Part shown: positions 1-5,165 of the stretch, piece after piece | Layout: every line of letters begins with the position of its first letter | How positions within the stretch are numbered: the stretch's first letter is position 1 | Assembly: GCA_021779335.1 (NCBI GenBank) | Contig: JAJYAW010000162.1 | Coordinates: 1-6,611, forward strand | Reading direction: 5' to 3' | DNA: 6,611 bases | Origin: Myxococcales bacterium | GTDB taxonomy: Bacteria; Myxococcota; Myxococcia; Myxococcales; Anaeromyxobacteraceae | Made by a program: the position numbers and the translations under genes | Notes under the pieces: generated by a model | What the model was told of the DNA's origin: nothing | Database searches by the model: none | Seen by the model: the letters and a program-made list of their open reading frames with translations, nothing else

Positions 1-260
1 ATGGCTGGATGGCCGCCGCCCTGGCCGTCGGCGAGGAGCCGGGCGAGCCGCTGCAGCGCCTCGGCGGCCAGGTCGCTGGCGCGCAGCTCGGAGGCGAGCT
101 CGGCCGCCTCCTCCTTGAGCGGTCCGGTCAGCGCGTTGCCCGTCTTGGCCGCCACCAGCGCCTTGATGAGCTCCTCGAGCGAGCGGGCGTCGTCGGCGTC
201 GGCCTCCACCACGGCGGCCGAGAGGGCCTCGAGCAGGTCGGCGGGTGTCCGTGCGGCCAT
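1..260 (-). CDS. Unrecognised protein, N-terminal 86 residues (runs off the left edge)
   Basis: The reading frame opens with ATG at 260-258 and stays open to the window edge, giving 86 complete codons, so the C-terminus is missing. It starts 9 bp after the stop of the preceding gene (270-746) with a G-rich ribosome-binding stretch (GGGGG) in front, so it is probably the fourth gene of the cheY operon. The visible part is rich in Ala, Leu and Glu and reads as a series of amphipathic helices (for example LLEALSAAVVEADADD and LEELIKALVAA), then turns Gly/His/Pro-rich at the edge (GQGGGHPA), like a linker. There is no signal peptide or membrane segment. I do not recognise the family. An N-terminal region of a larger chemotaxis protein such as a CheA-type kinase is possible from context only; no phospho-accepting histidine motif is visible. 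Confidence 0.6.
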   Translation of the reverse strand, partial: MAARTPADLLEALSAAVVEADADDARSLEELIKALVAAKTGNALTGPLKEEAAELASELRASDLAAEALQRLARLLADGQGGGHPA

Positions 261-269
261 GCGTGCCCC

Positions 270-746
270 CTAGAGCGTGACGAACTCGAGCCGGCCGGCG
301 GAGAAGCCGGGGACCTCGATGGAGTAGAGCCGCTTCTCGTCCGAGCCCTCGACCAGGGCCAGCAGGTCGGCGGCGGCGGCGGCGGGCGGGCAGGTCACCG
401 GGCCGAGCCGGAAGGTGCGGCCGCCGCCCGAGACGAAGCGCGACAGGACGTTCATCACCTCCACGAAGTTGTCCTGGAGCGACTCGTCCATCCGCCCGGC
501 GGCGACGCACTCCTTGACCGCCGCCGCCGGCAGCACCGACAGCGCCGCGGCCAGCGAGGCGGCCAGGCCGAGATCGGCCCGCGCCAGCACCTGCAGGACC
601 GGCTCCTCGGTGTGGAAGAGCGCGGTGGCGTGCGGCGCCGGCGGCGGCACCCCGTCCTCCGCCCGCACCACCTTGACCGGCCGCATCAGGAGCGCTCCGA
701 GGAGCTTCTCGAGCTCCGGCGGCTTGGGGAGGGGGACGATGACCAT
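270..746 (-). CDS. Divergent CheC/CheX-fold protein (possible CheY-P phosphatase)
   Basis: A 158-residue soluble protein, starting at ATG 746-744, only 4 bp after the stop of the CheX-like gene upstream, so translationally linked to it. Overall similarity to CheX is weak, but residues 92-99 read D-N-F-V-E-V-M-N. This fits the D-x3-E-x2-N part of the active-site signature of the CheC/CheX/FliY phosphatases, in which the Glu and Asn (here E96 and N99) act on the aspartyl phosphate of CheY. Prolines follow at 120-121, close to but not exactly at the x22 spacing of the published consensus. The segment before it (ADLGLAASLAAALSVLP) is a hydrophobic helix, and the end is a short beta-like segment (YSIEVPGFSAGRLEFVTL). 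Role inferred: removes phosphate from the neighbouring receivers, or is an inactive scaffold of the same fold. No symbol assigned. Confidence 0.7.
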   Translation of the reverse strand: MVIVPLPKPPELEKLLGALLMRPVKVVRAEDGVPPPAPHATALFHTEEPVLQVLARADLGLAASLAAALSVLPAAAVKECVAAGRMDESLQDNFVEVMNVLSRFVSGGGRTFRLGPVTCPPAAAAADLLALVEGSDEKRLYSIEVPGFSAGRLEFVTL

Positions 747-750
747 CGAC

Positions 751-1239
751 TCAGCCCTCGGCGCCGGGTCGCGGGTGGATGAGCAGCACCGCCGCCGCGA
801 CCGCGCCCAGCCGGACCTCGGCGACCCGCACGGCGACCCGGTCGGTGGCCTGCACGGCCCCCTGGATGAAGACCGGCAGCCCCATCTGCAGCGCGCTGGC
901 CCGGTCGCGCACCCGCGCCTTGAAGGCGCCGGCCACGATGTTGATGATCTCGCAGACCGCGTCGGCCATCTCGCCCTCGGGCAGGGGGGCGTCGTCGGGA
1001 CCCATGCCCATCAGCCCCTTGGCCAGGGCCTGGCAACCCTCGGCGCTGGACGCCAGGCCGATCTGCACGGCGCCGGCCGGGCCCACCAGCCCCAGGTAGG
1101 CGCCGTGGAGCTGCGGGGGGGCCTCGTGGCGCCGGTCGACGGTCATGCCCGGCAGGCCCAGCGCCGTGGTGGCGATCTCCTCCACCGAGCCCTCCAGGTC
1201 GGCCAGCCAGGCGCCGAGGCCGGCGTCGGGGCTGGTCAC
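751..1239 (-). CDS. CheX-like chemotaxis phosphatase
   Basis: A 162-residue protein starting at GTG 1239-1237. This start overlaps the TGA of cheY (1238-1236) in a GTGA arrangement with no strong ribosome binding site, typical of coupling to cheY translation. Residues 93-100 read D-A-V-C-E-I-I-N, an exact D-x3-E-x2-N, giving E97 and N100 as the predicted catalytic pair; P122 follows, one residue short of the x22 spacing. The helix before it (EGEMADAVCEIINIVAGAFKA, about residues 88-108) and the following strand (LQMGLPVFIQG) look like the CheX/CheC domain. CheX proteins dephosphorylate CheY-P in the cytoplasm, and the gene is fused into one transcription unit with cheY, so CheY is the probable substrate. 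The frame remains open upstream to 1704, but that part is antisense-type composition overlapping cheY and is not coding. Confidence 0.82.
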   Translation of the reverse strand: MTSPDAGLGAWLADLEGSVEEIATTALGLPGMTVDRRHEAPPQLHGAYLGLVGPAGAVQIGLASSAEGCQALAKGLMGMGPDDAPLPEGEMADAVCEIINIVAGAFKARVRDRASALQMGLPVFIQGAVQATDRVAVRVAEVRLGAVAAAVLLIHPRPGAEG

Positions 1240-1598
1240 GTCATCACCGGGGCGATCACCGCCTTCAGCGAGTCCGGCGTGAAGGGCTTGGTGACCATGA
1301 AGAGGGCGCCGGACTGGAAGGCCAGGTCGCGCATGGCGGGGTCGCTCTCCGAGGTGACGAAGCCCATCTTGACCTGGTTGCCCTCGGCCCGGAGCGTCTT
1401 CAAGAGCTCGATGCCGCTCATCTCGGGCATGTTCCAGTCGGCCATGACCAGATCGGGGGGGGCCGCCCGGATCAGCTTCAAGGCCTCCGCGCCGTTGGTC
1501 GCCTCCACGAAGGCGACCGCGTCGTACCCGGCCTGCCGCACCGCGCGCATCACGATGCTCCGCATCGCCTTGCTGTCGTCCACGACCAGAATCTGCAT
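1236..1598 (-). CDS. cheY: CheY-type single-domain response regulator
   Basis: A 120-residue receiver with no output domain, the usual CheY length. Seen in the sequence: the acidic pair D7/D8 (LVVDDSKAMR), the phospho-acceptor D54 in ADWNMPEMSG (the same DWNMP as in E. coli CheY), T82 in FVTSES, and the invariant K104 in VTKPFTP. The switch aromatic three residues before the lysine (Tyr106 in E. coli) is Met101 here, with Phe at 100. Phosphorylated CheY diffuses to FliM at the flagellar switch or, in some bacteria, serves as a phosphate sink. The ATG at 1598 has GGAGG 11 bp upstream and a sigma-54-type promoter further up; in-frame extensions toward 1919 run through that promoter and lack receiver similarity, so this start is preferred. 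It is the first gene of a minus-strand operon with two CheX-fold genes. Confidence 0.93.
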   Translation of the reverse strand: MQILVVDDSKAMRSIVMRAVRQAGYDAVAFVEATNGAEALKLIRAAPPDLVMADWNMPEMSGIELLKTLRAEGNQVKMGFVTSESDPAMRDLAFQSGALFMVTKPFTPDSLKAVIAPVMT

Positions 1599-1644
1599 GG
1601 AAATCCCTTCCTCCAGGTCCGGCGCACCGTTCCCGCCCCCACAA

Positions 1645-1660
1645 TGCAGTCGGCGTGCCC
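1645..1660 (-). promoter_or_regulatory. Sigma-54-type (-24/-12) promoter for the cheY operon
   Basis: On the minus strand the bases read GGGCACGCCGACTGCA, against the sigma-54 consensus TGGCACGNNNNTTGCW. Ten of twelve defined positions match, with GG and GC in the required spacing (10 bases between). The predicted transcript would start near 1634, leaving a 36-base leader that contains the cheY ribosome binding site. The placement just upstream of an operon's first gene supports it; in GC-rich DNA a chance match is still possible. Confidence 0.55.
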
Positions 1661-1745
1661 TCGCGCGCGGCCGGGGCGGAACGGGATTTCCTCCGCTCGA
1701 CCAAAGGTGAGCACCACGCCGACCGCGGTGAAGCGGCGCGGTGGG

Positions 1746-1799
1746 CACCGGGTCAGGGGGCACCGGGGTCATGGCTGACACCCGGGTTGGACCCGTTGG
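1746..1799. repeat. Cluster of short near-direct repeats and an inverted repeat in the divergent region
   Basis: Two near copies of CACCGGG(G)TCA lie at 1746-1755 and 1761-1771, followed by two near copies of ACCCGG(G)TTGG at 1780-1790 and 1791-1799. The inverted pair GTCA-TGGC-TGAC is at 1768-1779 and, allowing a one-base bulge, extends outward to CCGGG/CCCGG. No gene overlaps. The cluster sits roughly 110-165 bases upstream of the predicted cheY transcription start, where activators of sigma-54 promoters usually bind, so a regulator-binding region is a reasonable guess. The rest of 1599-1913 shows only promoter-like elements and no convincing coding sequence. Confidence 0.35.
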
Positions 1800-1902
1800 C
1801 CTCCGCCGGAAGCAGCGCTCGCAGGCCGCTACATCCTCGACCTGACGGGGGCTTCGGCTGATCCGGTCCCGAGAGCCGGGCTCGACACGCCCCGTCCGGG
1901 AG

Positions 1903-1918
1903 AGGCGTGGCGATTGCA
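1903..1918 (+). promoter_or_regulatory. Weak sigma-54-like match or ribosome binding region before the second CheX-like gene
   Basis: AGGCGTGGCGATTGCA matches 9 of 12 defined sigma-54 promoter positions (GGC, G, TTGCA kept). The same neighbourhood, GGGAGAGG at 1898-1905, is a good ribosome binding site for the TTG at 1914. The two readings exclude each other: a promoter here would start transcription near 1929, downstream of the TTG. I favour the ribosome binding site. Confidence 0.2.
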
Positions 1919-2387
1919 CGAGCCGGCCATGGTCATGAGCACACTACCTCCGCCAGCCGTCATGGCCAGCGTGGTCTCGGGCGTCACCGAGACGATGTTG
2001 GGCCTGACCTTCTCCGCCGCCCAGGGCGGCCAGCCTTGGAACGAGCTGGTCTGGCGAGCCGCGGTGCTCCCCATTCCTGGGGCCCGGCCCCTCACGGTCG
2101 GCCTGTCCTCCGACCAGCCCGGCTGCGTCCAGCTGGCGGCCAAGATGTTCCAGCTGGAGCCCGGCGAGGTGGCCGACGACATGCTGTCCGACGCGCTCTG
2201 CGAGCTCGTCAACATGACGGCGGGGCTCCTCAAATCCAACCTGAAGCTCGAGCAGGCCCTCGGGCTCCCCCGGCTCGTCCCCTCCGGCCAGCCCCCGGTC
2301 CCCTCGCCGCCGCCGGCCTCCAACGCCGTGGTGCTGCGCGCCGACAAGGTGGGGCTGGTGCTCTGGGTCTTCGAGGGGATCGTCTGA
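1914..2387 (+). CDS. CheX-like chemotaxis phosphatase
   Basis: A 157-residue cytoplasmic protein if started at TTG 1914, which has GAGG 8 bases upstream; ATG 1929 or ATG 1935 are alternatives that lack a ribosome binding site and would shorten it by 5 or 7 residues. Residues 93-100 read D-A-L-C-E-L-V-N and P123 follows, an exact D-x3-E-x2-N-x22-P phosphatase signature with E97 and N100 as predicted catalytic residues. The same residues fall at 97 and 100 in the CheX-like protein on the other strand, suggesting paralogues. A Pro-rich stretch (about 124-136) precedes the last two strands (AVVLRADKVGLVLWVFEG). It is 19 bp upstream of a receiver protein, its likely substrate; by family it removes phosphate from a CheY-type aspartate. 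Confidence 0.8.
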   Translation: MHEPAMVMSTLPPPAVMASVVSGVTETMLGLTFSAAQGGQPWNELVWRAAVLPIPGARPLTVGLSSDQPGCVQLAAKMFQLEPGEVADDMLSDALCELVNMTAGLLKSNLKLEQALGLPRLVPSGQPPVPSPPPASNAVVLRADKVGLVLWVFEGIV

Positions 2388-2406
2388 AGCCGTTGGAGGA
2401 ATCGCC

Positions 2407-3579
2407 ATGCCAGCCATCCTGACCGTCGACGACAGCCGCGCCGTCCGCACCATCGTCGGCAAGCAGGTGAGGGAGCTCGGCTTCGACGTGCTCGAGGCCG
2501 AGGACGGCATCCAGGGGCTGCAGGTGCTCTCGGAGTCCAGCGTGGACCTGGTCCTGCTCGACGTGACCATGCCCAACATGGACGGCCCGACGATGCTCCA
2601 GAAGATGCGCGAGGGCGGCAACAAGACCCCCGTCATCATGCTCACCTCGGAGTCGAAGCGGACCATCGTCGCCGGGGCCATGAAGCAGGGCATCAACGAC
2701 TACATCCTCAAGCCCTTCAAGCCGGAGGAGCTGCGCGCCAAGGTGCTCTCGGTGCTGCAGGGCGAGCCGGGGGCCGACTCCATCGGCTCGGACGCCGCGC
2801 CGGCCCCCACCGCCGCCGAGACGGCCGCCACCGTGGCCCCCTCCAGCGGCCCGGCGACGACCCCGGCCGGTGGCCGCTTCTGCGACGTGCTGGTGGTGGA
2901 CGACATGGAGAACGTCCACAAGAAGCTGCGCTCCATGCTCCCGCCCCACGTCTCCTTGAACGCCTACACGAGCGCGGCCCAGGCGCTCGCCGCCTGCCGG
3001 GAGAAGGTCTTCAAGGTGGTCCTGATCGACACCGAGATCCCGGACGTCAACAGCACCGTGCTGGCGCAGCAGGTCCGCGTGCTGCAGCCCCACGCCGCCA
3101 TCCTGGCGCTGTCGCTCCGCACCGCCAACGACGCGGCCGGGGAGGTGAAGGACCAGGGCTTCGACTCGGTGCTCTTCAAGCCCTTCCGGCCCGAGACCAT
3201 CGACGACTTCATGCAGGCCTACTTCGACAACCAGGACTTCCTCCAGGTGGAGGACAACGTCCTCAAGATGGCCCCCTTCACCGGCAAGGCCGACCGGGTC
3301 GACCGGTTCTTCCGCCAGCTCCACGCCGTCTACCGGGAAGCGCTCGAGAAGGTGGCCGCCGCCTGCTACGACGAGGTGGTGCTGGACCTCGGCTCGCCGC
3401 CCGGCGAGGCCGACAAGCTGGCCAAGTTCGTCATCGAGGTGGCCGAGCGGTCCAAGGAGTTCGGCATGACGCTCTCCCTGGTGGGCCCCGAGCCGGCCAG
3501 GAAGGCGATGGCCGGCTTCACCGAGACCAAGGAGCTGCGCTTCTTCCCGTCGGTCCAGGAGGCGCGTGCCGGCGGGTAG
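2407..3579 (+). CDS. Response regulator with two receiver domains and a C-terminal STAS-like domain
   Basis: A 390-residue soluble protein; ATG 2407 follows GGAGGA by a good distance. Domain 1 (about 1-120) is a complete CheY-type receiver: D8/D9, phospho-acceptor D52 in LLDVTMP, T80, Y99 and K102 (YILKPF). A linker rich in Ala, Pro and Thr (about 122-157) leads to domain 2 (about 159-275), a second receiver with D165/D166, D208 in VLIDTEIP, S236 and K258 (LFKPF), but Val255 where the switch aromatic normally sits. Domain 3 (about 282-385) resembles a STAS (anti-anti-sigma/SpoIIAA-like) fold: a Gly turn (FTGKADRVD), a long helix, VVLDLGS, a helix, GMTLSLVGP, and a final SVQEA helix. The serine phosphorylated in SpoIIAA-type proteins is not at the expected place after VVLDL. 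Likely role: integrates two phospho-inputs and passes them on by protein contact. The STAS call is by eye. Confidence 0.85.
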   Translation: MPAILTVDDSRAVRTIVGKQVRELGFDVLEAEDGIQGLQVLSESSVDLVLLDVTMPNMDGPTMLQKMREGGNKTPVIMLTSESKRTIVAGAMKQGINDYILKPFKPEELRAKVLSVLQGEPGADSIGSDAAPAPTAAETAATVAPSSGPATTPAGGRFCDVLVVDDMENVHKKLRSMLPPHVSLNAYTSAAQALAACREKVFKVVLIDTEIPDVNSTVLAQQVRVLQPHAAILALSLRTANDAAGEVKDQGFDSVLFKPFRPETIDDFMQAYFDNQDFLQVEDNVLKMAPFTGKADRVDRFFRQLHAVYREALEKVAAACYDEVVLDLGSPPGEADKLAKFVIEVAERSKEFGMTLSLVGPEPARKAMAGFTETKELRFFPSVQEARAGG

Positions 3580-3597
3580 CGGTAAGCTGGGCACCAC

Positions 3598-4464
3598 ATG
3601 AGCGTCGAAAAGCTGGCCTCGGAGCTCGAGGTCGTCCTCACCAAGCGCATCCAGTCCGACCAGCTCGTCCTCCCGACGATGCCGGCGGTCGCCCTCCAGG
3701 TGCAGGCCATCCTGAAGGACCCGGACGCCGGCATGAAGGAGGTGGCCACGGCCCTGGAGAAGGACCCGGTCCTCTCCGCCCGCGCCCTCCGCATGGCCAC
3801 CAGCGCCGCCTTCGCAGCCGGCGGCAAGAAGGCCACGCTGCAGGAGGCGCTGGCCCGGCTCGGCACCAAGACCATCAAGGGGCTGCTGGTCGAGGCCGCC
3901 GCCCAGAAGCTCTTCGTCTCGAAGAACCCCCAGATCAACGAGCAGCTCAAGGTGCTCTGGGAGCACTCGGTGGCGGTCGGCGTCATGGCGCGCGACGTGC
4001 TGGCCCTCACCGGCGCGCCCGAGTCGGAGGGCGCCTACCTGGCCGGCCTGCTCCACGACGTGGGCAAGCCGGTGGTGGCCACCATGCTGCTCGAGCTGGA
4101 GCGGCAACTCACCGAGGTGTACCAGCGCAACTGGATCGACTCCGGCGAGTGGTTGGAGGTCATCGCCAAGGTGCACCGCCCCGTCGGCGTGGCGCTGGCC
4201 GAGCGCTGGCAGCTGCCACCCTCGATCGTGGCCTGCATCAAGGAGTCCCAGGAGTACGACAAGGCCGAGCGGAACAGCTTCGCCAACGCCGTCTGCTTCT
4301 CCAACGCCCTGGCCAAGAAGTCTGGCGTCTACGCCGGCCACGTCGACGCCGAGGACAACGACGCCATCATCATGATCGGCCGGTCGGTCATCGGCATCTC
4401 CGACGACATCCTCCGCACCCTGACCAAGGGGCTGCGGGAGCGGGTCTCCGGGCTCTACGACTGA
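3598..4464 (+). CDS. HDOD-domain protein
   Basis: A 288-residue cytoplasmic protein, beginning 18 bp after the dual-receiver gene and probably co-transcribed; its ribosome binding site is weak (GGTAAG). The N-terminal part has the HDOD opening LPTMPAVALQVQAILKDPD (about 25-43), EKDPVLSARALRMATSAAF (54-72, with Thr where most members have Asn before Ser-Ala) and the LGTKTIKGL segment near 88-96. The HD-like core keeps H123, the pair H153-D154 in GLLHDVGKPV and H193 followed by GVALAERWQLP. HDOD proteins are signal-output or scaffold modules near receiver and cyclic-di-GMP genes, usually without proven phosphohydrolase activity. It may act downstream of the receiver protein next to it; substrate unknown. 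No membrane segment. Confidence 0.88.
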   Translation: MSVEKLASELEVVLTKRIQSDQLVLPTMPAVALQVQAILKDPDAGMKEVATALEKDPVLSARALRMATSAAFAAGGKKATLQEALARLGTKTIKGLLVEAAAQKLFVSKNPQINEQLKVLWEHSVAVGVMARDVLALTGAPESEGAYLAGLLHDVGKPVVATMLLELERQLTEVYQRNWIDSGEWLEVIAKVHRPVGVALAERWQLPPSIVACIKESQEYDKAERNSFANAVCFSNALAKKSGVYAGHVDAEDNDAIIMIGRSVIGISDDILRTLTKGLRERVSGLYD

Positions 4465-4495
4465 CGGCGCGGCCGGGGCCGAGCGGCCCTGCGCC

Positions 4496-4516
4496 GGCGC
4501 GGGGAGGAGCCGCGCC
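4496..4516. repeat. Perfect GC hairpin after the HDOD gene
   Basis: GGCGCGG and CCGCGCC form a perfect 7-bp stem around a 7-base loop (GGAGGAG), 31 bases after the HDOD stop. No run of T follows, so a standard intrinsic terminator is not supported. It could slow or end transcription with Rho, or be chance in GC-rich DNA. A shorter inverted repeat (GCCGC-CA-GCGGC) lies at 4544-4555. Confidence 0.3.
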
Positions 4517-4517
4517 C

Positions 4518-4533
4518 CGTCAGCGGGCTGACG
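4518..4533. promoter_or_regulatory. Perfect 16-bp palindrome, candidate activator site for the fliL promoter
   Basis: CGTCAGCGGGCTGACG has 7-base perfect arms around a GG centre. It is centred about 95 bases upstream of the predicted fliL transcription start, in the range where NtrC-family activators bind to drive sigma-54 promoters. The GTCA-N6-TGAC layout resembles the GTCA...TGAC palindrome reported for the flagellar activator FleQ of Pseudomonas. CTGACG recurs at 4461-4466 and 4556-4561. The regulator is not known from this window. Confidence 0.35.
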
Positions 4534-4594
4534 CCGGGGGGCCGCCGCCAGCGGCCTGACGGCTCCAGACCCCCGTCCTTCCAGGTGTTTTCCG

Positions 4595-4610
4595 TGGCAC
4601 GCGCCATGCT
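4595..4610 (+). promoter_or_regulatory. Sigma-54 (-24/-12) promoter of the fliLMN operon
   Basis: TGGCACGCGCCATGCT matches 11 of 12 defined positions of TGGCACGNNNNTTGCW; only the first T of TTGC is replaced by A. GG and GC are correctly spaced, and a short T tract (GTTTTCC) lies just upstream of the -24 element. Transcription would start near 4621, 13 bases before the ATG at 4634. Sigma-54 control of flagellar structural genes is well known in proteobacteria and requires an activator ATPase that is not in the window. Confidence 0.75.
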
Positions 4611-4623
4611 CAATGGCCGTCCC

Positions 4624-4628
4624 GGGAG
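4624..4628 (+). promoter_or_regulatory. Ribosome binding site of fliL
   Basis: GGGAG lies 5 bases before ATG 4634 and within the predicted 13-base leader. The earlier in-frame ATG at 4613 would lie upstream of the predicted transcription start and directly abuts the -12 element, so this site supports the 4634 start. Confidence 0.55.
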
Positions 4629-4633
4629 ACACC

Positions 4634-5155
4634 ATGGCCGACGAGACCAAAGAGGCTCCGGACGCGAAGCCGGCCGGCGGGGGGGGAGCGAAGATCGTCC
4701 CCATCCTCCTGGGCGTGAACATGCTGCTCGTCGTCGGCGTCCTCGCCCTCTTCATGCTGAAGGGCGGCGGCGCGGCGGGAGCGGCGACGCACGGCGAGGC
4801 GAAGGCCGAGGGCGGCGCCGAGGCGCCGGCCGAGGGCGGCCCGGACGCCGGCCCTGGGCCCACCACCAAGATGGCCGACTTCGTGGTCCACCTGCGCGAC
4901 GCCGAGGTGGACCGCTACGCGCGCATCTCCTTCGAGGTCGAGCTGGCCAGCGAGGCCGACAAGGCCAGGTTCGACCGGTTCACGCCGCGCATCCGCGACG
5001 GCTTCATCTCCTACCTGTCGGATCGCACGCTCGAGGAGCTGCGCGGCTCGGAGCAGGTCAAGAAGGTGAAGCTGCAGCTCCAGGAGCAGCTCAAGGAGCT
5101 CGCCCCGGGCGCCAAGGTGCGCGCGCTCTACATCACCGATCTCGTCATCCAGTGA
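4634..5155 (+). CDS. fliL: Flagellar basal body-associated protein FliL
   Basis: A 173-residue single-pass inner-membrane protein, normal for FliL. After a short charged N-terminus (MADETKEAPDAKPAGGGGAK), residues 21-43 form one membrane helix (IVPILLGVNMLLVVGVLALF). An Ala/Gly/Glu-rich low-complexity linker follows (about 44-76), then the periplasmic FliL domain: FVVHLRD, RYARISFEVEL, FTPRIRDGFISYLSDRTLEEL with the LRGSEQVKK segment, and the characteristic end YITDLVIQ. FliL surrounds or supports the MotA/MotB stators and affects motor torque. The start at 4634 rather than ATG 4613 is chosen because of the promoter and ribosome binding site. It is the first gene of the operon, 10 bp before fliM. 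Confidence 0.92.
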   Translation: MADETKEAPDAKPAGGGGAKIVPILLGVNMLLVVGVLALFMLKGGGAAGAATHGEAKAEGGAEAPAEGGPDAGPGPTTKMADFVVHLRDAEVDRYARISFEVELASEADKARFDRFTPRIRDGFISYLSDRTLEELRGSEQVKKVKLQLQEQLKELAPGAKVRALYITDLVIQ

Positions 5156-5165
5156 GGCAGGAGCC

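Noticed and set aside
9..1710. Plus-strand open frames (9-782 and 415-1710) opposite the cheY operon
   Set aside because: They lie opposite genes with recognisable receiver and CheX motifs and encode Arg/Ala/Ser-rich sequence without any family signature.
1655..1861. Small plus-strand frame in the divergent intergenic region (68 codons)
   Set aside because: No ribosome binding site, no recognisable motif, and it overlaps the cheY promoter and the repeat cluster.
1599..1919. N-terminal extension of CheY to 1919 in the same frame
   Set aside because: The added residues are Arg/Pro-rich, unlike any receiver, and would run through the promoter at 1645-1660; ATG 1598 has a good ribosome binding site and gives the standard CheY length.
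4496..4516. Hairpin after the HDOD gene as an intrinsic terminator
   Set aside because: The stem is perfect but no T run follows, so only an inverted repeat is reported.
4613..4633. ATG 4613 as the start of fliL
   Set aside because: It lies between the -12 element and the predicted transcription start, with no ribosome binding site before it; ATG 4634 fits better.
2230..4869. Very long minus-strand open frame (879 codons) opposite the receiver, HDOD and fliL genes
   Set aside because: It is the antisense of three well-supported genes; in such GC-rich DNA stop codons are rare on the opposite strand. Its translation is low-complexity Gly/Leu/His/Glu with no domain.
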